Positions 56,917 through 64,000 of a stretch of 64,000 nucleotides of DNA are shown here, one piece after another; within the stretch, counting starts at the first letter, position 1, and every line of letters starts with the position of its first letter. The notes under the pieces are model-generated. The model worked only from the letters and a program-made list of their open reading frames with translations, searched no databases and was not told where the DNA came from. The position numbers and the translations under genes were made by a program. Source of the DNA: Archivesica marissinica (taxonomy: Eukaryota; Mollusca; Bivalvia; Venerida; Vesicomyidae). The stretch spans positions 48,466,557-48,530,556 of the forward strand of contig CM026395.1 in the NCBI GenBank assembly GCA_014843695.1. Reading direction: 5' to 3'.

Positions 56917-57232
56917 GTATATATCTGTAAGCCATAGCCCCTTAAATGAATGTGTATATATCTGTAAGCCATAGCCCCTTAAATAAATGTGTATGTCTGT
57001 AAGCCATAGCCCCTTAAATAAATGTGTATATATATGTAAGCCATAGCCCCTTAAATAAATGTGTATATATCTGTAACCAATGGCCCCTTAAATAAATGTG
57101 TATATATCTGTAACCAATGGCCCCTTAAATAAATGTGTATATATCTGTAACCAATGGCCCCTTAAATAAATGTGTATATATCTGTAACCAATGGCCCCTT
57201 AAATAAATGTGTATATATCTGTAAGCCATAGT
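56917..57232. repeat. 37-bp TA-rich minisatellite, third block
   Basis: About eight copies continue after the MITE. Four consecutive copies carry 'ctgtaaccaatggcccc' in place of 'ctgtaagccatagcccc', a local variant spread by duplication. Confidence 0.95.
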
Positions 57233-57234
57233 CT

Positions 57235-57470
57235 AGTTTAAACTTTATTTATTTTACAACGTTTTAACAACATATATTAATCACTCTCGTTGGCGCGGAT
57301 GAAAGCGTAAATGTGGTCATTCGTGTGGGAGGAAACCGGAGTACCCGGAGAAAACCCACCTGTCCGATCTGGCGACCACCGTACCATCTCGCATACTTTC
57401 CGGTCCGAGAATCGAACCCGGGTTACATTGGTGAGAAGCGAGCGCGCTAATCGGACAGCCTAGCTACGCC
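57235..57470 (-). mobile_element. SINE family C copy
   Basis: On the minus strand it starts with a tRNA-like head ('ggcgtagctaggctgtccga', 'tagcgcgctcgcttctcac', B box 'cgggttcgattctcgg'). The central 'ggttttctccgggtactccg' segment resembles conserved SINE cores known in several invertebrate phyla. The element ends in an A/T-rich tail facing the 37-bp array. Confidence 0.85.
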
Positions 57471-57533
57471 GATGATTATATAGTCGATGTCAAGTAGCAG
57501 TTGGTGTCCTAGTAATGTATCTGGCCTCAGTAT

Positions 57534-58255
57534 CACAGGGATTCGGCACGTTTGGGGGTACTAGTATATATATTTACGTACAGGGATTCTACTCTGTGGG
57601 ATGTCAGATATCGCATCGATCAGTAAAATGGCCCTATCTGAAACAATTTTGTACAAAGCTGTCCAAATATAACGCCTATCCCGAGTTTTTATATTGTTCT
57701 TCAAATAAAACACAACTTTAAGCTGCATGCATGTATACTTTGCAAACAATTGCCACAAACATTGGCCATAGCAGGTCACATTTCCATACTAGGACACGGG
57801 TTCTGTCAGCAAAAACAACAAATCTTCGACGGGAGAGTTTTAACTGTAAATAACATTATCAATAAAATGTATAACGTGTAGGTTTATTCGGCAAAAATGT
57901 ACGTCAAAAAGAGATTTCGTAGCATTTTCAATTTGTTTTGAAAATTTCTAAAGCGGCGCAATTCGCGTTGAAACGAGCGTTCTGATTGGATTATGATTAT
58001 TCTTCATATATAAAAAACATCTTGTTACATTCTAAGTAAAGAACTGCAAAGTATACATGCATGCAGCTTAAAGTTGTGTTTTATTTGAAGAACAATATAA
58101 AGACTCGGGATAGGCGTTATATTTGGACAGCTTTGTACAAACTTGTTTCAGATAGGGCCATTTTACTGATCGATGCGAAATCTGACATCCCACAGAGTAG
58201 AATCCCTGTACTTAAATATATATACTAGTACCCCCAAACGTGCCGAATCCCTGTG
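57534..58255. mobile_element. Foldback element with about 210-bp inverted arms, hAT-like 8-bp duplication
   Basis: The left arm (57534 to about 57748, 'cacagggattcggcacgttt'...) is the inverse of the right arm (about 58046-58255), with a 300-bp loop between. The flanks are 'ctcagtat' (57526-57533) and 'ctcagtac' (58256-58263), matching at 7 of 8 bases. The left arm plus loop matches 43873-44391 in inverse orientation. A solitary end also occurs at 59514-59543. No transposase frame is present, so it is non-autonomous. Confidence 0.85.
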
Positions 58256-58329
58256 CTCAGTACCGCAGGCCTACATTGATCAACCTCATTGACTACTGCT
58301 AATACAAGTACACGACAAACGGTGAAAGT

Positions 58330-58505
58330 GGCCCCGGTGGCCGAGTGGTTACGCTCGTTGACTTCAAATCACTTGCCCCTCGCCGCTGCTGATTCGACTC
58401 CCACTGGGGGTGTCGAATTATTTCATGTGAGGAAGGATGCTATCCAACTGGCTTGCGGAAGGTCAGTGGTTCTGCACCTGAAATACTGCTCAAAATCAAA
58501 CAACA
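58330..58505 (+). mobile_element. SINE family E copy
   Basis: It has a tRNA-Ser/Leu-like head ('ccggtggccgagtggttacg', B-box-like 'gctgattcgactcccac') and then 'tatccaactggcttgcggaa', matching the copy at 38814. Confidence 0.85.
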
Positions 58506-58679
58506 GTGGATGTGATGATATAATACCCTAACATACCCTATTGTGCCATAGTTACGTAATAGAAGGATACTAGGTCAACACTGCGCCGTAAACGACGTTT
58601 TTACGATGCCGGGCTTTTCCACCCGGGTGCGTGATTATCCCCATATTATCACTAATGTATACATCTACCACCTATTGCC

Positions 58680-58770
58680 CACAGACGCTTGGGGTCTGGA
58701 CAAGTGGTTTCTGGTTAAAAGGCTATTTTTGATCAATCATAAGCTTGACAATACAACAATACCGTGTGTT
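58680..58770. mobile_element. MITE H1 left-end fragment
   Basis: 'cacagacgcttggggtctgg' followed by 'acaagtggtttctggtt' matches the H1 left end at 13289. No right end was found before the SINE. Confidence 0.6.
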
Positions 58771-58773
58771 CTA

Positions 58774-58942
58774 CGTTTATTTATCGTCGCTACCGGTTGC
58801 CCATATCTGTCTGCGTGTTCTACGTTTATTTATCGTCGCTACCGGTTGCCCATATGAGCGACGCCTCCTGAAGAGATTAGTCATGTTAGATTGTTGGAGG
58901 ATAGTGCAATGATACAGACAGAGACCCATTCCAGAGTCTCTT
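58774..58942 (-). mobile_element. SINE family A 3' half with duplicated tail
   Basis: This minus-strand copy runs from the 3' end 'ttcatttatcgtcgctaccg'-type sequence into the body ('agagacccattccagagtct'). The last about 40 bases ('tacgtttatttatcgtcgct' to 'ggttgcccatat') occur twice in tandem, separated by 'ctgtctgcgtgttc', so the 3' tail has begun a tandem duplication. Confidence 0.85.
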
Positions 58943-60155
58943 AACAAAAATACCATATCCATATAATGGAGAGCTATGCTGATTGTGACGTCATGTCATT
59001 AACAAATATGCTTGGATATGGCTTAAAAGTTGTGTACATGTAGGCCTACATGTTTCGTTTTTTTTTGCCTCGATTTTCGGTATATATATATTGTTCTTCT
59101 CTCTATCTCGCGCTTGTTGTGTGTACCTAAGCCTTTCTTGAATACTCTTAAAATTGTTATGCAAACTATGCAACACAATTTACATCCCAATATACATGTA
59201 CATAATACGGGCATGCGATCAGGGGTTTAAACATTACTTACTATATGACCATAGGCCAAAAAACATTGTGTTTGTGTCTGGTGCCTGTGGTTAACAATTT
59301 GGAGAGGCCGATATAGACTATACATGTATCTTTCAATTATAGTATGTCTTTGTCCGTGAGTCTAGCTGTATGCTAAATTAGAGGCAGTATTTTTATTTAA
59401 ATTACTAAATTATTATATCCCCGTAGTGAAATACCAGTATTGGGATCTACTACGTAACATACAGATACAGATAATTAATTGGAAATCATTTACTTCATCA
59501 TAGTGGATCGATCCACAGGGATTCGGCATGCTTGGGGGTACTACAGTTGTTTAGTGTATTCCGGATCTTGGTGAGTTCTGGATCAAGGCAAATGAAACAT
59601 TTAAAATATGAAACAGGTGATCAATATTATTGTAAACCATTGTTTGATATTGAAAGAGCAATCTATTTTAAACAATTAATTTTGTCATTGTTTACAAATT
59701 GCGACCTTCACGACCTACATTTTTAACGGTGACGAAACTCGCCCGCGCGCGCACACTTGAAAAAAGTACCAGAAAATGGTGGATGACCTGTAAAATCAAG
59801 AAAGTATTACTGGTAAGTATATGTCAATGCATCATAACTACACATTAAAATGATGATGAATATGTTCTCCATAAACCACAATAAGCCCAAATACTATCAG
59901 TCGTCTCGGTAGAATGCACCATGTGGCAAAATGAATTTGGTCATTTAGTTAGTTACGGATCACGTGACTCTCAATGTGGGGCTTTTCTCAAACGTATTTT
60001 TACCTGTCAAACAAATGATTATGTATAGTATTTTGGCAAAATACGTAAAACAATGTAGTGTGATAATATTTTAAAGAACAAATGTAGACATTGTATGACC
60101 ATTTTGGAGTTTTCTTAGGAAAAGATACGATGTTTTAAATGAGAGTTGTGCTAGT
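58943..60155. other. Intergenic stretch with a probable 5' exon of the DDE gene
   Basis: Mostly AT-rich, with a solitary foldback-element end at 59514-59543. A good splice donor, 'attactg|gtaagtat', at 59813/59814 faces the acceptor 'ttattttcag' that ends at 60258, so an untranslated first exon followed by a 445-bp intron is likely for the gene at 60261. No other gene was recognised. Confidence 0.5.
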
Positions 60156-60260
60156 TTGTTTCCATTAACATCTACGACTACAACTTTAAGAATATACATG
60201 TACACACATAGGAGTGTAAACCACTTTGAATACAATGTAGATGATCTGTTATTTTCAGAA

Positions 60261-62483
60261 ATGGGGAAAGCAAAGCACAGCCCGTCTGTAAGGAAGGCTC
60301 AATCAATAAAGAAGAAATATGAGAAAGGCTCCCCAGGAAAACCACTGAGATGTAGAAGAGCGCTACTAGCAATCGAGAAAAAACAGGTAACCATTCGAAA
60401 AGCATCAGAACTTTATGGTTTATCATACGGCTATTTGCAAAGACGACTTTCTGGAGACGTTGAAATAGAACGTCGAAATGGACCAATGCCCATTTTTAAT
60501 AAAACCGAAGAAGAGGCAATGGCACGTTGGCTTCAGGAAATGGCCAATCGGGGCATGGGCTTAAAGCCAGCAGAATTCTTGGACAGTGTACAGAAAATTG
60601 TGATAAAGGAAAGTAAAGTGACCCCATTTACCAACAATAGACCTGGCTACGATTGGTATTATGCCTTCATGACAAGGAACAGGCACTTAATTCAAATGAG
60701 AAATGAAACGCCTTTAGAAACCTGCCGAGCAAAATTGACGAAAGAGAAGACTGACCAGTGGTACAGTGCATTCAGAGAATTTCTGTCATCAAAGGGGTTG
60801 ATTGGTAAACCCAAATGCATTTGGAATGCAGATGAAACTGGTTTCAGCATGGGAAGTGTGTCAGGCAAAGTCATTGGTCCCACAAGAGCAGAACATCCGT
60901 CACAAGTACCTCATCTGTCTGGTGGCCACAGTAAGCAACGTTTTACAGTCATGTTTTGTGGATCAGCTGATGGGACAATAATGCCGCCATATTTTGTTTA
61001 TCCAGAACCTAAACCCAGAGGCTACAATCCATTGACAGGTGCAATGTATGGATCTGATATAGCTTACACCAAAAAAGGATGGATGGATGCCACTACCTTT
61101 CAGAAGTTTCTAGATCACTTCCATTTGTATGCTGGTACAGACCGCCCTGTGGTCCTATTGATAGACAGTGTCAGCAGTCACATTTCTATGTCGGCATTTG
61201 AATTAGCTAGTCAAAGAGGCATTGAACTTTATCGCATTGTACCAAATGCTACTCATTTGATGCAGCCGCTTGATGTAGGAGTATTTGGACCCCTGAAACA
61301 AAGATGGCACCAGGTTGTCAGGACCCACACTAGAAATAGTCCAGGTACACCAATCAGCAAAGAGAACTTTGCTGAAAAACTGAAAGAGGCATTTCTTCTG
61401 TTTTATAAGCCCTTGACTGTTACCACTGCCTTTCGGTCATCAGGAATCTACCCAGTGGATGGTACTGTGATCACAAAACAGCATGTTAAGCCAGGTATCA
61501 CATTCAGTAGTGTAGAGTCAGTCACAGTGGAGTCCAAATCTTATACAGAATGTTCACCCGATGAATCAACAGCAAAGTCAGGTATCCAACAGCCAAGTGG
61601 ACCATTCTTGGCTCTTAAGGCATTAGAAAGTGTGCTGACAACACCTACAAAAGCCAAGTACACTCAACGTCTACAAGACGGTTATGATATTCGAGGACAA
61701 TCCCCATGTTTTGATGTGTACAAGAAGCTTTTGTCGGAAACAACATGTGAAACCGCCACAAACGAAACTGGAACTTCGGAGAATATAACTGTTGTATGCA
61801 ATCTAGCTACTGCGGTATCTGAAAAGGTACATAGTACGCCATCTGCATACTGTGAAAAAAGTGTTGAAAATGAGGCTGCAGATGGACTGGATCTGCTGGC
61901 AACAACCGCATGTGCACGTAGTCCAGAATACGTTCACATACAATCTTTGATGATTTCACCAACAATGAAAGAGGCGCTTACCTTTCCATCAGCTGGGCCG
62001 AAGAAGTTAAAACGAAAATCACAACTTCAGGACTTACCAGACAACCTCACATCGTCAGCTTCACTACGTGCTATGTCTCTGAAAAGCTTAAGTAAAATTA
62101 GATCATTTAGAGAAAGGGAAATAAAGGCAAGAAAGAAGTATATGGCCCAAGAACAGAAGAAAACAGCTAAAAGTAAAATTAGGAAAAGAATGAACAAAAG
62201 AAATACTTCCAGCACACAGGCTGAGTCATCTGGAAAAAGACAAAATAAACAAAACAGAAATGCGAATTCGCAAAATTTGACATGTATGTTTTGCAAAGTA
62301 TCCTGGGCTGCGGAGGACCAAGTGTGTGGAATCGAACGTGCATGGCTACAGTGCGACCTCTGTGACCAGTGGTTGCACTCTGAGTGCAGCAGTGAAGACC
62401 CAGTAGTTAATGATGATGATTTCTTTTGTGAAAAGTGTGAGTTTAAATCATATACTAAAGTCATATACAGTAATGTGCCGTAG
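60261..62483 (+). CDS. Pogo/jerky-type DDE transposase-like protein with C-terminal PHD finger
   Basis: The open frame begins at 60156, but I place the start at the ATG at 60261, two bases after the acceptor 'ttattttcag' (740 residues). Numbering below follows the longer frame. Residues 64-115 form a psq/CENP-B-like helix-turn-helix with a basic start ('CRRALLAIEKKQVTIRKASE'). The DDE_1 core has three aspartates in the right contexts: D226 ('WNADETGFS'), D337 ('VLLIDSVSSH') and D373 ('LMQPLDVGVFGPLK'). A Ser/Lys-rich linker with a basic segment (640-705) leads to a C4HC3 PHD finger: C710, C713, C733, C736, H741, C744, C758, C761. The frame is unbroken. The protein could be an active transposase or a domesticated DNA-binding factor. 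No terminal inverted repeats were found around it. Confidence 0.9.
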   Translation: MGKAKHSPSVRKAQSIKKKYEKGSPGKPLRCRRALLAIEKKQVTIRKASELYGLSYGYLQRRLSGDVEIERRNGPMPIFNKTEEEAMARWLQEMANRGMGLKPAEFLDSVQKIVIKESKVTPFTNNRPGYDWYYAFMTRNRHLIQMRNETPLETCRAKLTKEKTDQWYSAFREFLSSKGLIGKPKCIWNADETGFSMGSVSGKVIGPTRAEHPSQVPHLSGGHSKQRFTVMFCGSADGTIMPPYFVYPEPKPRGYNPLTGAMYGSDIAYTKKGWMDATTFQKFLDHFHLYAGTDRPVVLLIDSVSSHISMSAFELASQRGIELYRIVPNATHLMQPLDVGVFGPLKQRWHQVVRTHTRNSPGTPISKENFAEKLKEAFLLFYKPLTVTTAFRSSGIYPVDGTVITKQHVKPGITFSSVESVTVESKSYTECSPDESTAKSGIQQPSGPFLALKALESVLTTPTKAKYTQRLQDGYDIRGQSPCFDVYKKLLSETTCETATNETGTSENITVVCNLATAVSEKVHSTPSAYCEKSVENEAADGLDLLATTACARSPEYVHIQSLMISPTMKEALTFPSAGPKKLKRKSQLQDLPDNLTSSASLRAMSLKSLSKIRSFREREIKARKKYMAQEQKKTAKSKIRKRMNKRNTSSTQAESSGKRQNKQNRNANSQNLTCMFCKVSWAAEDQVCGIERAWLQCDLCDQWLHSECSSEDPVVNDDDFFCEKCEFKSYTKVIYSNVP

Positions 62484-62712
62484 CAAATTCTGTTATCTGA
62501 TAATGTACTTATATTATGTTAATAGAACGATGTATCGCCTTGAAATTACCATTAATTAATCAAACTTTAATGTACATACATTTATAAGCCAATGTTGTCT
62601 TATCAAACCTCACAATGTTGTCTTATCAAACCTCACTTTCCCCGTTATGACATAAGAGTTCACAAGTTATTCTTAGTAAATGTATTTCATTCATTATTTA
62701 TATATTACATAT
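62484..62712. other. Downstream spacer with a 23-bp direct repeat
   Basis: 'tgttgtcttatcaaacctca' occurs twice in tandem near 62592-62637. No AATAAA is evident between the stop codon and the MITE. Confidence 0.5.
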
Positions 62713-63005
62713 CAGTGTCGTAGGCAGAGGTTCAAACGAGGCCAACCTGACAATTCTTGAGGGATGGTGGTAGATGATCGAGAGCCTGAAGGGGATACTT
62801 GCTAGGGGAGTCCGGGGGGGGGGGCATGCTCCCCCCCCTGGAAAATTTTGAAAACTGTCATCTGATACGCCATTCCAAGTTGGAGCACATACCTATTACC
62901 ACATACATACTACGATCTTTATCCGGTTATAATTTGATTTTTAAAAATCGTGAAAATATGACCGAGGCCACGGCTTCGGTGTGCTTCAACGTTGCTACGG
63001 CCTTG
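62713..63005. mobile_element. MITE related to the one at 17378
   Basis: The left end 'cagtgtcgtaggcagaggtt' and the complement of the right end 'caaggccgtagca' are imperfect inverted repeats. The left arm matches the reversed right arm of 17378-17732 through 'gaggccaacctg' and 'aattcttgaggg'. It includes the motif 'gggagtccgggggg' and a C/G-rich palindrome around 'gcatgc'. No clear target duplication. Confidence 0.7.
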
Positions 63006-63048
63006 CATATTCTTATAAATACACATGTCATAATTTGAATACTTTCAG

Positions 63049-63603
63049 GTAAGAACCAGTGAGCCAGTTCCAGGTCCTTCAAATCCAACTGATCCTAGTT
63101 TGTTGAAGACAATTGTGTTGGAAAATTGTGTGATAAAGGGATACCATGCATACCAGATCAGGTCACCGATTACAGACCCTCCAACTCAACTTAGGGTGGA
63201 CCGTGAATACACTAACATTGCAGACATGGAGGCCTGCCTCGTGTGGTTGCCAGACCTTGAGACATTTAATGAAAATGTTCATGACCTTGTCACAGATCAA
63301 ACCCGACAATTAAAATTATGTGATATTGCAGGTCTGCCCATTGGTCATGTACCTAGGATATTAGCAGGGTTTTTCAGAACTGTTCTAGATGAGAAAGATA
63401 GCATTTATGCCATCACCACTGGTGAACCTTGCCCAAGCTTCCCCCCCTGGCCGGCACCTAGCGAGAAAGGTGGGGGTGCTGTTATTCCCTGCTCATATTT
63501 TATCAAATGTTCACCTTGTAACTTTGAAAGTAATGTGTGCATATTACACTCCACATTAGATCAAATGAAAGAAGGTTCAGCTATGAATGTTTCTTTTATT
63601 TAG
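63049..63603 (+). CDS. Terminal coding exon with a remote HIRAN-like pattern
   Basis: An open frame of 184 codons follows the acceptor-like 'atactttcag' at 63048 in phase 0 and ends at TAG 63601-63603. AATAAA at 63721 would make this a last exon. It encodes 'CVIKGYHAYQIRSPITDPPT', 'NIADMEACLVWLPD', 'CDIAGLPIGHVPRILAGFFR' and 'GEPCPSFPPWP', then a Gly/Ala turn and 'IPCSYFIKCSP'. The order of G-Y-H-A-Y, a middle 'A-L-V' strand and 'G-H-V-P-R' before a long helix recalls HIRAN domains, which bind DNA ends in some helicases; this is a weak match by eye. It could be an alternative 3' exon of the 60261 gene or belong to another gene. 'cag|gtaaga' at its start could also act as a donor. Confidence 0.55.
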   Translation, partial: VRTSEPVPGPSNPTDPSLLKTIVLENCVIKGYHAYQIRSPITDPPTQLRVDREYTNIADMEACLVWLPDLETFNENVHDLVTDQTRQLKLCDIAGLPIGHVPRILAGFFRTVLDEKDSIYAITTGEPCPSFPPWPAPSEKGGGAVIPCSYFIKCSPCNFESNVCILHSTLDQMKEGSAMNVSFI

Positions 63604-63720
63604 AAAAAAAATACATGAACTGTTAGTGTTGTTTGAAAACCAGCTTTGGATTGATAAATAATTGTTCTGCAATATTATAATTGATGTAATGTGTATACCC
63701 ATACACAGTCTAGTCATTTG

Positions 63721-63726
63721 AATAAA
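63721..63726 (+). promoter_or_regulatory. Poly(A) signal AATAAA
   Basis: A canonical hexamer 118 bases after the stop of the exon ending at 63603, suiting a 3' UTR end there. Confidence 0.6.
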
Positions 63727-64000
63727 GAAAATGTAACCATGATGTCTTGTTCACTAACTATACGATTATAATTGATAAATTGAAAAAATGAATTACCCAA
63801 TTTGTATATTCAATGTCAAAATACCTTCTACACTTTGAATTTAGTGACTTATTACCTGTTGACAATGTTCCCAAACCGCTTTGAGAACACCCACAATGTG
63901 ATCCGGAACTGCCGGAAGTGAACCGGATATGACTGAAATGGTTAGGTCACTAGAGTGTGTAAATATCAATGATCGCTGCATTATTATTCACAAACTGTTT
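63727..64000. other. End of window, no feature recognised
   Basis: AT-rich sequence without a recognisable gene, repeat or element end. Confidence 0.5.

Noticed and set aside
57235..57470. tRNA gene on the minus strand
   Set aside because: The tRNA-like part continues into a SINE core and A/T-rich tail, so it is a SINE head.

Overview
This is a window of animal nuclear DNA. The genes have GT-AG introns, there are several tRNA-headed SINE families, cut-and-paste transposon derivatives (hAT, piggyBac and pogo types), a Ty3/gypsy element, a Polinton-type integrase and a LINE. No bacterial or phage gene organisation is present. The mixture suits a lophotrochozoan, most likely a mollusc and perhaps a bivalve. 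That placement is inference, because no species-diagnostic marker is visible.

Layout. From 1 to about 12.3 kb the window is almost all minisatellite arrays (units of 48, 45, 51, 50, 54, 21, 32 and 47 bp) separated by SINE pieces. From 12.4 to 18.9 kb lie nested SINEs and miniature inverted-repeat elements (MITEs) plus a 41-bp array. A single-exon cysteine-rich gene sits at 19.6-20.1 kb (minus). A decayed Ty3/gypsy element occupies 21.7-27.8 kb (minus), followed by a decayed Polinton-like fragment at 28.0-30.1 kb (minus).

The clearest host gene is on the plus strand from 30.3 to 40.2 kb. Its four visible exons encode most of a NYN/PIN ribonuclease domain of the N4BP1/KHNYN type, a Gln/His-rich linker and a C-terminal CoCUN-like domain. 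Its 5' exons were not found. Its introns hold 36/37-bp, 66-bp, 26-bp and 36-bp arrays, a deleted hAT transposon, SINEs and a MITE.

From 40.2 to 57.5 kb come further arrays (22, 31, 26 and 37 bp), a decayed LINE, piggyBac-like MITEs and a tandem segmental duplication offset by 4,796 bp. From 57.5 to 59.5 kb lie a foldback hAT-like element and SINEs. The right end carries an intact pogo/jerky-type DDE transposase gene fused to a PHD finger (60.3-62.5 kb) and a separate coding exon that remotely recalls HIRAN domains (63.0-63.6 kb).

About 24 kb of the 64 kb is tandem repeat by my hand count. Many long ORFs cross these arrays only because the unit is a multiple of three and lacks stop codons, so I do not call them genes. 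SINE family letters A to E and MITE labels are mine, for use within this window only.
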